Positions 25,675 to 35,001 of a stretch of 64,000 nucleotides of DNA are shown piece by piece. Each line of letters begins with the position of its first letter. Position 1 is the first letter of the stretch. The notes below the pieces were generated by a model that made no database searches, was not told where the DNA came from, and worked only from the letters and a program-made list of their open reading frames with translations. Location of the stretch: contig NZ_CP046455.1 of assembly GCF_009734425.1 (NCBI RefSeq), forward strand, positions 2,542,001 through 2,606,000. The letters run 5' to 3'. The stretch is from Corynebacterium occultum (lineage in GTDB: Bacteria > Actinomycetota > Actinomycetes > Mycobacteriales > Mycobacteriaceae). A program made the position numbers and the translations under genes.

Positions 25675-26640
25675 ATGAACCAGGACCCGGCCACACCCTG
25701 GACCCTGGCGCTGGACATCGGCGCCACCAAGATCGCCTACGGACTGATCCCAGACACCCACCCCCTGCAGGCCCACCACACCGGAACAGTCCCCACCCAA
25801 CCCCCGGGCGGGGATCCGCTGACACAGGTAGAGGTGGCGGTCCGCCAGGCGCTGGAGACCTCCGGGATCATCCCGACCAGGGTCGGGGTGGGCGCGCCGG
25901 GGATCATCGAGACTCCTGGCGGGCTGGTCAGATATAACGGGGACACCATTCCTGGTTGGGCCGGCACTGATCTGGGGGAGGTCATCTCCCGGCAGCTCAA
26001 GGTGCCGGTGGCCTGCCATAATGATGTCCGCATCTGGGCATATGGGGAGCAGCTGCTGGGGGCTGGCCGGGAGTTTCCCACCGGCCGGGTTCTCTATGTT
26101 TCCCTGGGCACCGGGGTCGGTGGTGCCCTGATCAGTGATGGGCAGTTGGTGGCAGGACCTGCGGGTTCAGGGGGTGAGATCTCGGAGCTGGTCTGCGCGG
26201 ACTTTCGTGGGAGGGCGGACCGGGTGGAGAATATCGCCTCCGGCACCTCCCTGGCCCGCTACTACAACACCCTCCGCGCAGATCCCCGGGTAGGCCGGAT
26301 CCCCTGGCGGGCACCGGTTTCTGGGGAACCTGAACTGCCGGAGATTATCCACCGTCTGGAGGAAGGCGATCAGCTGGCCGGGGAAATCATCGAGGGGAAT
26401 CTGGCAGGGTTAGGTCGCTGCCTGGGGGCGCTGACCAGTGCCTTCGATTTAAGCGCCATCATCATCGGTGGCGGGGTCGCGGACCTCGGGGCACTGGTGC
26501 GGGATCCGATCAGGCGGGGAATCCGGGAAGCAGCACTCCTACCCAACCGGGAGATCCCGGTTCTCGCCAGTGCAATCAACAAGCATGCTCCCCTGGTGGG
26601 GGCTGCGGCCTATGCCCGGGAATGGGCTGTGCAGGAATAG
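25675..26640 (+). CDS. ROK-family sugar kinase lacking the zinc motif (NanK-like)
   Basis: 321 residues. ROK fold: phosphate loop LALDIGATKIAYGLI at residues 9-23, GVGAPGIIETPGG, substrate segment CHNDVRIWAYGE with catalytic Asp, and SLGTGVGGALI. The family zinc motif CxCGxxGCxE and its preceding His (normally GHxxV) are absent: here the region reads GSGGEISELVCADFRGR and runs to VENIASG. The active site otherwise looks intact. ATG 25675 has TGAGGAG 7 nt upstream. Divergent from nagA, so N-acetylmannosamine or N-acetylglucosamine kinase is the best guess; glucokinase cannot be excluded. Confidence 0.85.
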   Translation: MNQDPATPWTLALDIGATKIAYGLIPDTHPLQAHHTGTVPTQPPGGDPLTQVEVAVRQALETSGIIPTRVGVGAPGIIETPGGLVRYNGDTIPGWAGTDLGEVISRQLKVPVACHNDVRIWAYGEQLLGAGREFPTGRVLYVSLGTGVGGALISDGQLVAGPAGSGGEISELVCADFRGRADRVENIASGTSLARYYNTLRADPRVGRIPWRAPVSGEPELPEIIHRLEEGDQLAGEIIEGNLAGLGRCLGALTSAFDLSAIIIGGGVADLGALVRDPIRRGIREAALLPNREIPVLASAINKHAPLVGAAAYAREWAVQE

Positions 26641-26673
26641 TGAACGTTCATCAATGGTGAACGCAATCCCCTT

Positions 26674-27162
26674 TTAAGAAACCGGCTTCCACACCACGGC
26701 AGTGGCCACCGCAGCCCTGCCTTCCTTGCGGCCGGTGAATCCCATGTGGTCGGTGGTGGTCGCAGAGACCGATACCGGGGCACCGAGAATCTCAGAGAGC
26801 ACCTTCTCGGCTTCTTCGCGGCGCGGCCCCATCTTCGGGCTCTGGCCCACCAGCTGGGCGGCGGCATTGCCGATCACATAGCCCTCGCGCTCCAGCTTGG
26901 CGCGGCATTCCTGCAGCAGCTGGGCACCGGAGACGCCGTCATATTCCTTGCGTCCCACTCCAACCAGGGAGCCGAGGTCACCGAGCCCGGCGGCGGAGAG
27001 CAGGGCGTCCACCAGGGCGTGGGAGACCACATCCCCATCGGAGTGGCCCTCACAGCCGTCGACCCCTTCGAAGAGGAGGCCGGCGATCCAGCAGGGTTTG
27101 CCGGCCTCGATCTGGTGGGCGTCGGTGGCGATACCGACCCGGGGGACGATCATCTCATTCAC
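26674..27162 (-). CDS. ispF: 2-C-methyl-D-erythritol 2,4-cyclodiphosphate synthase
   Basis: Fifth step enzyme of the MEP isoprenoid pathway, forming the cyclic diphosphate with release of CMP. 162 residues from GTG 27162; ATG 27153 is the alternative. Metal ligands Asp and His are in [12 protein letters not shown] and the third His in [20 protein letters not shown]; the C-terminal [14 protein letters not shown] is conserved. The start lies inside the last codons of ispD (stop TGA 27157-27155), so translation is coupled, with GAGG 7 nt upstream of the GTG. Confidence 0.95.
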   Translation of the reverse strand: MNEMIVPRVGIATDAHQIEAGKPCWIAGLLFEGVDGCEGHSDGDVVSHALVDALLSAAGLGDLGSLVGVGRKEYDGVSGAQLLQECRAKLEREGYVIGNAAAQLVGQSPKMGPRREEAEKVLSEILGAPVSVSATTTDHMGFTGRKEGRAAVATAVVWKPVS

Positions 27163-27928
27163 GGGGTACCTCAAAAATTGTCGGTTCGGCCTCGTCCACA
27201 ATGGTCTTGGCCAGCATCATGTCGATCGGGGTGGTCACCTTGAAGGCCATCGGATCCCCCTGCACACAGGTCACGGGAACCCCATGCCATTCCATGAGGG
27301 AGGCATCATCGGTGGCCACGAAACCGGGGTCGGTGGCGGCGAAATAGGCTTCATTCGCCGCACGCAGCGCCGCCAGCTCAAAACCCTGGGGGGTCTGCAC
27401 CGCCCTCAGCTCAGACCTGGCGGGGGTGCCCACCACCTGGTCACCGGCGACCTGCTTGATGGTGTCAGCCACCGGGATCACGGGAACCACCGCGGCAGCT
27501 CCACCGAGCACGGCACCGGCCACCCGGGCAATCAGACCGGGTGGGGTCAGTGCGCGGGCGGAGTCGTGGATCAGCACCACGGCATCCTGGCAGTCGATGG
27601 CCTGCAGGCCGGCCCAGACCGAGTCGGCGCGTTCTCCCCCACCGTGCACGAATCGGATCGGGATTTCCGGTTTATCCAGAATGCCCCGGCTGCGTAGCAG
27701 TCCTTGCGCGAAATCAGCCATGTCCGGGCTGACCAGGACAATTATCTCGTCGACCACTTCTGCGGTCATCATCGCCTGCACAGAACGTTCCAGCAGGCTG
27801 CGACCACGTAGGTCAACGAAGGCCTTGGGCACTTCAGCCCCGAGCCGGGTGCCCCGCCCAGCGGCCGCCACCAGGGCGATCACCCGGCGCGGATCATCCG
27901 GCCGGGTGGTGTCAGTGGTGCTTTTCAT
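27155..27928 (-). CDS. ispD: 2-C-methyl-D-erythritol 4-phosphate cytidylyltransferase
   Basis: Third step enzyme of the MEP pathway, adding CMP to MEP. 257 residues. The nucleotide loop is [20 protein letters not shown] (residues about 20-39), with LIHDSARAL for the CTP/metal site and [11 protein letters not shown] near the C-terminus. It lies 14 nt downstream of carD and overlaps ispF, giving the carD-ispD-ispF operon seen across Mycobacteriales. Confidence 0.96.
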   Translation of the reverse strand: MKSTTDTTRPDDPRRVIALVAAAGRGTRLGAEVPKAFVDLRGRSLLERSVQAMMTAEVVDEIIVLVSPDMADFAQGLLRSRGILDKPEIPIRFVHGGGERADSVWAGLQAIDCQDAVVLIHDSARALTPPGLIARVAGAVLGGAAAVVPVIPVADTIKQVAGDQVVGTPARSELRAVQTPQGFELAALRAANEAYFAATDPGFVATDDASLMEWHGVPVTCVQGDPMAFKVTTPIDMMLAKTIVDEAEPTIFEVPRE

Positions 27929-27942
27929 GGCGCCTGAAGGGT

Positions 27943-28536
27943 TTAGGCGTCGTCTTCGTCGTCGAAGTTGACGTCGTCGAGCTCGTCGATGTCGGCGTCG
28001 GTGGCCTCGATCTTCTTGTCCGGATCCTCGGAGGTGGCGGTGCGGTGGCGCTCGATGGTTTCATCCACCTCGGCAATCACCTGATCTGCCTTTTCCTCAT
28101 CGACGGTGTCGGCCAGGGCCAGTTCACCGACGAGGATCTGTCGGGCCTTGCCCATCATGCGCTTCTCACCGGCGGAGAGACCGCGGTCCTGGTCGCGGCG
28201 CCAGAGGTCGCGGACGACCTCGGCCACCTTGTTGACATCACCGGAGGCGAGTCGCTCCTGGTTGGCCTTGTAACGGCGGGACCAGTTGCCCGCTTCTTCC
28301 ACGTCTTCCTCGCGCAGCACGCCGAAGACCTTCTGCAGGCCTTCCTCACCGACGACGTCACGGACGCCGACCAGCTCTGCGTTCTTGGAGGGAACGCGGA
28401 CGACGAGGTCGGACTGGAGAATCTGCAGTACCACGTACTCCAGTTCTTCTCCGCCTATCTCACGATGCTCGATAGCCTCGATGACGGCGGCTCCGTGATG
28501 CGGATAAACGACCGTGTCCCCGACCTTGAATTCCAT
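27943..28536 (-). CDS. carD: RNA polymerase-binding transcription factor CarD
   Basis: Essential actinobacterial factor that binds the RNA polymerase beta lobe and stabilises the open complex at rRNA and many other promoters. 197 residues from ATG 28536, which has AAGGAG 7 nt upstream; the in-frame codon at 28554 is not needed. N-terminal Tudor-like RID is [20 protein letters not shown]; the DNA-binding helical part includes [13 protein letters not shown] with the conserved Trp. The C-terminal 35 residues are very acidic ([16 protein letters not shown]). Confidence 0.97.
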   Translation of the reverse strand: MEFKVGDTVVYPHHGAAVIEAIEHREIGGEELEYVVLQILQSDLVVRVPSKNAELVGVRDVVGEEGLQKVFGVLREEDVEEAGNWSRRYKANQERLASGDVNKVAEVVRDLWRRDQDRGLSAGEKRMMGKARQILVGELALADTVDEEKADQVIAEVDETIERHRTATSEDPDKKIEATDADIDELDDVNFDDEDDA

Positions 28537-28878
28537 TCCCACTCCTTGGGTCACCCTCGAATGTCACGCTAACCACAGGATTCTACCATGCCTGCGACCT
28601 GCGCCTCTGTCCGGGTCGCCCCGGGGAGCCGGGGGCGGCGCAGCGGGGAGGGACTGCCCCCTGGGGGTTCCTCCCACTGTTCCAGGGGGCGGGGTGCCGG
28701 CAAGCAGGCTGGGTGGGGACATGCCATTTCCAGGTGGGACCGGGGTAGGGTCGGGATGTGAGCGGGGATGGAAGTTTCCCCCCCCACTTTTTCGAGCTAA
28801 GTGTGTGATCGGCTCCGGAAGATACTAAGGTGTAGCGATAACACCTGTGTTTACCCTGAACTGATGGAGGACGAATCC
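28537..28878. other. Intergenic region between carD and lipoprotein gene
   Basis: Divergent promoters for carD and the lipoprotein gene. The central part (28610-28720) is very G/C-rich with runs of G and C. No ORF supported. Confidence 0.5.
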
Positions 28879-29472
28879 GTGATGTCCCTGAAGTCCGCCG
28901 CTCGCCGGGGCGGCATCGCCTCGGTCGCAGCCCTGTCCGCCTTTGCGCTGGCATCGTGCTCGGCAGGCCAGATTACCCAGACCTCTTCGCAGGTCTCGCA
29001 CGTCGACGGCGGCCACGGCGACTCTGAGGATGGAACGGTTGCCGTCCGCGACGTCAGCATCATCCTCGATGAGGAAGGTGGCGCAGCTCTGAAGTTCAAC
29101 GCCATCAACCAGGACTCCTCCATGCAGGAGCACACCCTGGAATCTGTCGAGGTCGCCGGCCAGGAAGTGGAGTTCAGCCCCACCCCCGCGCCGATGCAGC
29201 AGAACTGCTCCATCGTGGGCCACTCCGCTGCCGGTCTCGAGGAGATGCCGCAGTTCGAGAACGGCTGCATCGAGTATGTCGAGACCACCCTGGAGAACGA
29301 GGACTACGCCATCGCCGGCAATGTCGACGTGACCTTCACCTTCGAGAACGCCGTCATCGACCTGGTCGCTTCCGTTGCCTTCGATAACCTGGAGTCCGGC
29401 ACCCTGGATCGTGATGATCAGACCGACACCAACTCGGACAACAATCCGAGCCTCGGTGAGCAGGAGCACTAA
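28879..29472 (+). CDS. Lipoprotein in the LpqE position
   Basis: About 197 residues with a signal peptide ending in lipobox ALASC. GGAGG is 8 nt before GTG 28879 and 11 nt before ATG 28882, so the GTG is slightly preferred. The mature part carries one beta-rich domain (VAVRDVSIILDEEGGAALKF, then two Cys in QQNCSIVGH and ENGCIEYV that may pair) and an acidic, Asn/Asp-rich tail. In mycobacteria the gene between carD and radA is lpqE, and position and architecture agree. Function unknown; a surface metal- or polymer-binding role is conceivable. Confidence 0.85.
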   Translation: MMSLKSAARRGGIASVAALSAFALASCSAGQITQTSSQVSHVDGGHGDSEDGTVAVRDVSIILDEEGGAALKFNAINQDSSMQEHTLESVEVAGQEVEFSPTPAPMQQNCSIVGHSAAGLEEMPQFENGCIEYVETTLENEDYAIAGNVDVTFTFENAVIDLVASVAFDNLESGTLDRDDQTDTNSDNNPSLGEQEH

Positions 29473-29503
29473 AAGCTAATTGGCTTTCGGCCAGTTCAGG
29501 ATC

Positions 29504-29530
29504 AGGACCCCGGTACCCCACCGGGGTCCT
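29504..29530 (+). terminator. Terminator of the lipoprotein gene
   Basis: AGGACCCCGGT and ACCGGGGTCCT pair perfectly around ACCCC, 30 nt after the stop codon. Confidence 0.8.
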
Positions 29531-29552
29531 TCTCCGTTTCCTACCCATGCGC

Positions 29553-29566
29553 GCTTATCGATGCCC
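29553..29566 (-). repeat. Recurring 14-mer, copy 5 (13/14)
   Basis: GGGCATCGATAAGC on the minus strand, in the gap between the lipoprotein terminator and radA. Confidence 0.55.
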
Positions 29567-29632
29567 ACCTCACCCCTCCCCCCGCTGAGCTGCGGGGATG
29601 GGCCGGGGGCAGGGCAGGTCCGGTGCCCTGGC

Positions 29633-29638
29633 TAGGAT
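29633..29638 (+). promoter_or_regulatory. -10 hexamer TAGGAT of radA
   Basis: TAGGAT ends 7 nt before ATG 29646; no Shine-Dalgarno, so radA-disA is probably translated from a leaderless mRNA. Confidence 0.5.
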
Positions 29639-29645
29639 CTGGCTC

Positions 29646-31052
29646 ATGGTTAAAAAGGCACGCAGCATCCACACCTGTTCCGAATGTGGTTATTCCAGTT
29701 CCAAGTGGTTGGGCCGCTGCCCTGATTGCGGGGCCTGGGGTTCCCTGGTGGAATCTGCGGTCTCCAGCGCACCTGCTGCCCGGACCGGCATCTCATCCGG
29801 CATGACCCAGGCCCCGAAGGGCCTGACCCCCACCACCCCGGCCACCCCGATCACCAAGATCGACGCCAAGGCCTCCATTTCGAAGACCACCGGCATCGGG
29901 GAATTGGACCGGGTGCTGGGTAAGGGCATTGTGCCCGGCTCTGTGGTGTTGATGGCCGGTGAACCCGGGGTGGGTAAGTCCACCCTGCTGCTGGAGGTGG
30001 CCAACCGTTGGGCGGCACAGCCGGAGGGTGAGGGCACCCGCAGGGCGCTCTATGTCACCGCTGAGGAATCCGCCGGCCAGGTCAGGGTGCGTGCGGAACG
30101 CACCAATGCCTTAAGAGACACCCTCTACCTGGCGGCGGAATCAAACCTGGACATTGTTTTCGGGCATGTGGAGCAGATCAAACCCTCCCTGCTGATCGTG
30201 GACTCCGTGCAGACCATGCAGGCGTCCGGCATCGAGGGTGTGGCCGGTGGTGTGGCCCAGTCCCGGGCGGTGACCGCTGCGCTGACCACCCTGGCCAAGA
30301 CCACCGGCATCCCCATCCTCCTTGTGGGGCATGTGACCAAGGACGGCAATGTGGCCGGCCCCCGCGTGTTGGAGCACCTGGTGGATGTGGTGCTCAACTT
30401 CGAGGGGGACCGTCACTCCAGCCTGCGGATGTTGCGGGGCATCAAGAACCGTTTCGGTGCCACCGATGAGGTGGGTTGTTTCGAACAGCAGTCGGATGGC
30501 ATCAAGGAGGTGCCGGACCCCTCCGGGCTCTTCCTCTCCCAGCATGGGCGTACCCCGGATGGTTCGGCGGTGACGGTGGCCATGGATGGGGTGCGCCCCA
30601 TCCTGGCGGAGATCCAGTCCCTGGTGGTGGACACCGAAGCCAAGTCCCCCAGGCGGGTGGTCACCGGTCTGGACGCCAACCGGGTGCCCATGGTGCTGGC
30701 GGTGTTGACCAAACGCACCCCGGTGAAAACCGGCCGGCAGGAGGTGTATGTGGCCACCGTCGGCGGAGTCCGGATCAATGAACCAGCCACCGATTTGGCC
30801 GTCGCGTTGGCCACCGCCAGCACCTACCGCGGTAAGGCCCTGCCGGAGAAGACGATCGTGATCGGGGAGATCGGCCTTTCGGGTGAGATCCGCCGCGTCC
30901 CGAATCTGGAACGTCGCCTCCAGGAGGCCGCCCGCCTGGGTTATCACCGCGCGATCGTGCCCGCCGGGGAGAAGTTGAAGGTGAGCGGCATCCGGGTTCA
31001 CCCGGTGCACACCATCGATGAGGCACTCGCTCTGGTGGAGGAACTAAGCTAA
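29646..31052 (+). CDS. radA: DNA repair protein RadA (Sms)
   Basis: RecA-like branch-migration/repair ATPase, about 468 residues. N-terminal zinc finger is CSECGYSS...CPDCGAWG (residues about 9-27), Walker A is GEPGVGKSTLLLE, the RadA-specific motif is KNRFGATDEVG, and the C-terminal Lon-protease-like domain starts around VYVATVGGVRINEPATDLA. ATG 29646 is chosen over the codon at 29598 because of the -10 hexamer. disA begins 6 nt after the stop, the usual radA-disA pair. Confidence 0.96.
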   Translation: MVKKARSIHTCSECGYSSSKWLGRCPDCGAWGSLVESAVSSAPAARTGISSGMTQAPKGLTPTTPATPITKIDAKASISKTTGIGELDRVLGKGIVPGSVVLMAGEPGVGKSTLLLEVANRWAAQPEGEGTRRALYVTAEESAGQVRVRAERTNALRDTLYLAAESNLDIVFGHVEQIKPSLLIVDSVQTMQASGIEGVAGGVAQSRAVTAALTTLAKTTGIPILLVGHVTKDGNVAGPRVLEHLVDVVLNFEGDRHSSLRMLRGIKNRFGATDEVGCFEQQSDGIKEVPDPSGLFLSQHGRTPDGSAVTVAMDGVRPILAEIQSLVVDTEAKSPRRVVTGLDANRVPMVLAVLTKRTPVKTGRQEVYVATVGGVRINEPATDLAVALATASTYRGKALPEKTIVIGEIGLSGEIRRVPNLERRLQEAARLGYHRAIVPAGEKLKVSGIRVHPVHTIDEALALVEELS

Positions 31053-31058
31053 AGCTCC

Positions 31059-32123
31059 ATGACCGAGAAGACGCCGCCGCGGATGAGCCTGGCGGAAGCA
31101 CTGAAGTTCCTGGCACCCGGCACCCCGATCCGGGATGGCCTGGACCGCATCGTCCGGGGCCGTACCGGCGCCCTGATCGTGCTGGGAGATGATGAGAAGG
31201 TTGCCGCCATCTGTGACGGCGGCTTCGAGTTCGATGTGCCCCTGCTGCCCACCAAGCTGCGGGAACTGTCCAAGATGGATGGGGCGGTGATCCTGTCTTC
31301 TGATGGGTCGCGCATCCACCGCGCCAATGTGCAGCTGATGCCGGATTCCAGCTACCACACCGATGAATCCGGCACCCGGCACCGCTCCGCGGAACGTACC
31401 GCCCTGATGACCGGGCATCCCGTGATCGCGGTCAGCCAGTCCATGAACATCATCACCGTCTATGTGGACGGCCACCGCCATGTGCTGCAGGAACCGGCGG
31501 CCATCATGGACCGCGCCAACCAAGCCCTGGCCACCCTGGAACGCTACCGGGAGCGCCTTGATGAGGTCAGTCAGCGACTCTTCGAAGCCGAGATCCACGG
31601 CACCGCCACCGTCACCGATGTGATCGCGGTGCTGCAGCGGGAGATCATGCTGCTGGAGGTCAGCCGCAGCATCGACCGGGATGTCCTCGAACTGGGGGTG
31701 GACGGCAAGCAGCTGGCCATCCAGCTGACGGAACTGCGCGGTGACTCAGACCGGGAGCTGGAACTGCTGCTGCGTGATTATCTGGTGGCCCCGGGGCTGC
31801 CCAGTGATGCGGATATGGCGGAGGTGTTCACCCAGATCGATCAGCTCAGCGAGTCTGAACTGCTCAAGACCTCCACCCTGGCCCGGCTGCTGGGGCTGCC
31901 CACCACCGAGGAGTCCCTGAGCCAGTGGATTCACCCGCGGGGTTATCGGGTGCTGTCCCGCATCCCCAGGGTGCAGACCTTCCTCATGGACAAGATCGTC
32001 GCCGCCCTGGGTGGGGCGCAGGCCCTGCTGGAGGCCAGCGAGGAGGAGCTGGCCGGAATCGACAATGTCGGCTCCCTCTGGGCCCGCCACGTCCATGACG
32101 GGCTCTCCAAGCTGCGGGCCTAG
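31059..32123 (+). CDS. disA: Diadenylate cyclase DisA, DNA integrity scanning protein
   Basis: Makes cyclic di-AMP from two ATP and links it to DNA damage sensing. 354 residues; DAC domain with active-site motifs DGA at residues 74-76 and RHR at 107-109 (GTRHRSAERT). A helical linker follows, and a C-terminal HhH DNA-binding domain has GGAQALLEASEEELAGIDNV. Directly downstream of radA, whose product restrains DisA activity in other bacteria. Confidence 0.97.
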   Translation: MTEKTPPRMSLAEALKFLAPGTPIRDGLDRIVRGRTGALIVLGDDEKVAAICDGGFEFDVPLLPTKLRELSKMDGAVILSSDGSRIHRANVQLMPDSSYHTDESGTRHRSAERTALMTGHPVIAVSQSMNIITVYVDGHRHVLQEPAAIMDRANQALATLERYRERLDEVSQRLFEAEIHGTATVTDVIAVLQREIMLLEVSRSIDRDVLELGVDGKQLAIQLTELRGDSDRELELLLRDYLVAPGLPSDADMAEVFTQIDQLSESELLKTSTLARLLGLPTTEESLSQWIHPRGYRVLSRIPRVQTFLMDKIVAALGGAQALLEASEEELAGIDNVGSLWARHVHDGLSKLRA

Positions 32124-32177
32124 GCTGCGGGCCCCCTGGGGCTTACGGTGCCCCTCCTGGCCCGCTGGGGCGCGTGC

Positions 32178-32900
32178 CTAGCCCAGGTTGAAGGTGTAGG
32201 AGTTCGAGGCGTTCTGCCCGATCACACCGTGCAGGAAGAAAGAGCCGGCCGGAACCAGCTGGCGGTTGCTGCAGCGGTCCGGGGCGGAGGTGGTGCGCGA
32301 CCACACCGCCTGGAAGTTGCGTTCCTCCCCCGCGGAGAAAGTTTCCTCACCGGTGCCGATGGGGGCGTTGCAGTCCACATCGGACCAGATCCGCCGGTTG
32401 CTGGCCAGGTCGTAGACCTCGAAGCGCATGGTGTTCTCGCTCAGGTCAATATCGCAGTCCGCCTCGGTGGGGTTGCGCACCTGCATATAGAAGGTGGGGC
32501 TGGCATCAGCACCATAGCTGGGCCGGTCACTGGAGACACGGATCTCCAGGTCCGCCAGGGTGCAGTCCTGCTTGCCTTCCCCGGCGGCACTGGTGGTCCC
32601 GGTGGTTTCGGACTCGGATTCCGCTTCGCTGCTTTCCGCTCCGCTGCTCTCGGCTTCGCTGGACTTGCTCTCACTGGTCTCCGGGGAGGTCTCGGACTCC
32701 GCCGACTCAGTGGTTTCCTCAGCCTGGGCGGCCTGGGTGGTCTCTGCCGGAGGGGTCTGCTCCCTTTCTTCCCCGTCCCCGCTGGCCAGGGCCACCAGGC
32801 CCCAGACGACCAGGGCGACCACGATGAGAAGACCGACGACGGCCGCGACGCGGCGGCGGACGTAGACTTCTTCGGGCAGTCGCTGATTCTGTGGTGTCAC
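32178..32900 (-). CDS. Membrane-anchored protein with Ser/Glu-rich linker (Rv3587c position)
   Basis: 240 residues. A short cytoplasmic N-terminus (EEVYVRRRVAAV) precedes one TM helix (residues about 17-38), then a low-complexity stretch of about 55 residues made mainly of Ser, Glu and Thr (SKSSEAESSGAESSEAES type), and an extracytoplasmic beta-type domain of about 130 residues with Cys at three points (KQDCTLAD, ADCDIDL, DVDCNAP) and DRCSNRQL. The place between disA and the carbonic anhydrase is that of mycobacterial Rv3587c. Function unknown; the linker length is consistent with spanning peptidoglycan. Confidence 0.85.
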   Translation of the reverse strand: MTPQNQRLPEEVYVRRRVAAVVGLLIVVALVVWGLVALASGDGEEREQTPPAETTQAAQAEETTESAESETSPETSESKSSEAESSGAESSEAESESETTGTTSAAGEGKQDCTLADLEIRVSSDRPSYGADASPTFYMQVRNPTEADCDIDLSENTMRFEVYDLASNRRIWSDVDCNAPIGTGEETFSAGEERNFQAVWSRTTSAPDRCSNRQLVPAGSFFLHGVIGQNASNSYTFNLG

Positions 32901-33048
32901 ACCTCAAGCTTATTCTGACTTCTGTGACGGTGGGGTCAGCACCGGGGTGTGTCTTGGTCCGGGCACCGAAATCGCTCCCCCCGATGCCATTGCTTTTCCC
33001 CTGCCCAGCGCCTGCTTTTCCACACCCCCCTCCAGTCTGGGGCTGCGC

Positions 33049-33672
33049 CTATTCCACGCCCTGGGTAATCACGGTCTCCGCGACCGAATCGGTGAGCCGG
33101 TAACGCAACCCCACAATGCCCACATCCCCGGTGGCCATGCGGTGCTGCATCACCGGGGAACGCGAGATGACCTGATCCACGGTTTCAATGACATGCTCGC
33201 GCTCGAAGTCCTCAATGGTGTTGTACCCCTTGGACTTGGCCACCAGGATGGAGGGGCTGACCTTCTCCACCAGGACGCGCTGCAGTCCGGAGGGGATGTG
33301 TCCCCCGTCCAGCGCATCAGCGGTGGCCTTGACTGCACCACAGGACTCGTGGCCCATGACGACCACCATCGGCACCTTGAGTTCCTCCAGCGCGTACTCC
33401 AGGGAACTGAGTACGGCGAGGTCAAGGATCTCCCCGGCCGTGCGGATCACGAAGAGATCGCCGAGACCCACATCAAAGATCATCTCCACCGGCACGCGGG
33501 AATCCGAGCAGGACAGCACCACCGCGCGGGGGCTTTGTCCGGCACGCAATTCATATCGGCGGGTGGGATCCTGGTTGGGACGCTCTGCCCGGTACTGGAT
33601 GAAGCGCTCGTTGCCTTCTTTGAGTGCTTCCCAGACTGCCTGCGGCGTTCTTTCGACATTTTTCATCGGCAT
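33049..33672 (-). CDS. Beta-class carbonic anhydrase
   Basis: Zinc enzyme interconverting CO2 and bicarbonate, 207 residues. Zinc ligands and catalytic dyad are visible: Cys55-Ser-Asp57-Ser-Arg59 in VVLSCSDSRVP, and His108/Cys111 in VMGHESCGAV. ATG 33672 is used; ATG 33666 is possible. Corresponds to mycobacterial CanB in the same neighbourhood. It is divergent from mutY with 67 bp between them. Confidence 0.95.
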   Translation of the reverse strand: MPMKNVERTPQAVWEALKEGNERFIQYRAERPNQDPTRRYELRAGQSPRAVVLSCSDSRVPVEMIFDVGLGDLFVIRTAGEILDLAVLSSLEYALEELKVPMVVVMGHESCGAVKATADALDGGHIPSGLQRVLVEKVSPSILVAKSKGYNTIEDFEREHVIETVDQVISRSPVMQHRMATGDVGIVGLRYRLTDSVAETVITQGVE

Positions 33673-33739
33673 GGCTCATATTCTTCCATCAGACCTGACC
33701 CGACAGTTACACCGGTCACAGAATTAGACTGGATCAATC

Positions 33740-34621
33740 ATGCATTCCCTGATTCAGCTCCGTCTTCTTGACTGGTTCGATGCCCACGCCCGCGAGATCG
33801 CCTGGCGCTCCCCCGAGACCTCCGCCTGGGGGGTGCTCCTCAGCGAGGTGATGAGCCAGCAGACCCCGGTCGCCCGGGTGGAACCGATCTGGGTGGAGTG
33901 GATCAACCGTTGGCCCACCCCGGCGGATTTCGCTGCCGCCGCCCCCGATGAGGTGCTGCGGGCCTGGGGCAAACTGGGTTATCCGCGTCGCGCGCTGCGC
34001 CTCCTGGAATGCGCCCGCAAGATCGTGGCAGACCATGAGGGTGAGGTTCCCGCGGATGTTGCTGAGCTCCTGGCATTGCCCGGGATCGGTGATTACACCG
34101 CGCGTGCCATAGCTTGTTTCCACTTCGGCCAGAATGTGCCGGTCGTGGACACCAATGTCCGCCGCGTCTACCACCGGCTTATCGACGCCCGTTTCCTCCC
34201 GGGCCCCGCCTCGAAAAAGGAGCTGGGGCAGGTGGCCGAGCTGCTGCCCCAGGATGGCACCGGGCCACAGTTCTCCATCGCCCTGATGGAGCTGGGTGCG
34301 CTGGTGTGCACCGCCGCCAAACCGAACTGCGATATCTGCCCGGTGCGGGCCCAGTGTGCCTGGCAGCAGGCGGGGTGTCCCGCACCTTCCGAGGAGGAGA
34401 AGTCCGCGGCGAAGCGGAGGGTGCAGAAATTTGTGGGCACCGATCGTCAGGTCCGTGGCCTGATCATGTCGGTGCTGCGGGAGGCAGAACATCCCGTGCC
34501 CCAGTCAGCAATCGACGTGGTCTGGCCGGATGCCGTACAGCGTTCCCGGGCCCTGTATTCCCTGCTGGAGGATGGCCTGGCGGAGCAGAATGAGGCCGGG
34601 CTCTTCCACCTGCCGACCTAA
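33740..34621 (+). CDS. mutY: A/G-specific adenine DNA glycosylase
   Basis: Removes adenine mispaired with 8-oxoguanine. 293 residues. Catalytic Glu36 in LLSEVMSQQT, the HhH motif LPGIGDYTARAIACF, catalytic Asp in VVDTNVRRVYH, and the 4Fe-4S ligands in CTAAKPNCDICPVRAQC are all intact. The C-terminal part is short: it lacks the full MutT-like 8-oxoG recognition domain of longer MutY and ends at about 70 residues beyond the cluster. A TAGACT hexamer lies 9 nt before the ATG. Confidence 0.95.
   Translation: MHSLIQLRLLDWFDAHAREIAWRSPETSAWGVLLSEVMSQQTPVARVEPIWVEWINRWPTPADFAAAAPDEVLRAWGKLGYPRRALRLLECARKIVADHEGEVPADVAELLALPGIGDYTARAIACFHFGQNVPVVDTNVRRVYHRLIDARFLPGPASKKELGQVAELLPQDGTGPQFSIALMELGALVCTAAKPNCDICPVRAQCAWQQAGCPAPSEEEKSAAKRRVQKFVGTDRQVRGLIMSVLREAEHPVPQSAIDVVWPDAVQRSRALYSLLEDGLAEQNEAGLFHLPT
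34177..34190 (-). repeat. Recurring 14-mer GGGCGTCGATAAGC, copy 6 (exact)
   Basis: Exact on the minus strand, inside mutY (reads Arg-Leu-Ile-Asp-Ala-Arg, again with Leu as CTT). Confidence 0.65.
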
Positions 34622-34622
34622 G

Positions 34623-34793
34623 TTATTTCCAGCGGCCCCGGTAGTTGAAGCCACCGGGGAGCTTGACCCACAACCCGCCGCGGCTGTTGAGGGTCAGCGG
34701 GCCGAGCTTCGTGGAGGCGGAGGCCCCGGAACCGGAGAGGTTGAGCCAGCTGTTCTTCCCGACCTTCTTGCGTTTCCGGTAGGTGATGCCCAT
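34623..34793 (-). CDS. DUF4236 small protein
   Basis: 56 residues from ATG 34793; an AGGAAG lies upstream. The whole chain is one short domain: basic start GITYRKRKKVGKNSWLNLSG, then the glycine-rich hairpin GGLWVKLPGGFNYRG. This is the pattern of the DUF4236 family of short beta proteins whose role is unknown. It is convergent with mutY, the stop codons being adjacent. Confidence 0.8.
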   Translation of the reverse strand: MGITYRKRKKVGKNSWLNLSGSGASASTKLGPLTLNSRGGLWVKLPGGFNYRGRWK

Positions 34794-34917
34794 GTCTTCG
34801 CCTGCTTCCTGTCCGACCCCAGGGGGTCCTGCCGATGGGTGGTGTTTCTGATACTGCACTGTTTCCCACATGCGGGGGATGCCACCCAGTATACGTTTCC
34901 GATGCTCTCATCTGGAC

Positions 34918-34977
34918 CTGAAAAAAGGTCCCGCCCCGGATCCTTTCCGCAGAGCGGGGATCAGGGGCGGAACCTTT
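34918..34977 (-). terminator. Terminator of clpC
   Basis: Arms at 34924-34943 and 34958-34977 pair at 18 of 20 positions; on the minus strand the stem is followed by TTTTTTCAGG, a good intrinsic terminator 25 nt after clpC. Confidence 0.88.
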
Positions 34978-35001
34978 GAGGTCTCAGCCGTTCAGCTTGT
35001 C

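Noticed and set aside
31000..31060. c-di-AMP riboswitch near disA
   Set aside because: disA starts 6 nt after radA; there is no leader that could fold into one, and none was seen elsewhere in the window.
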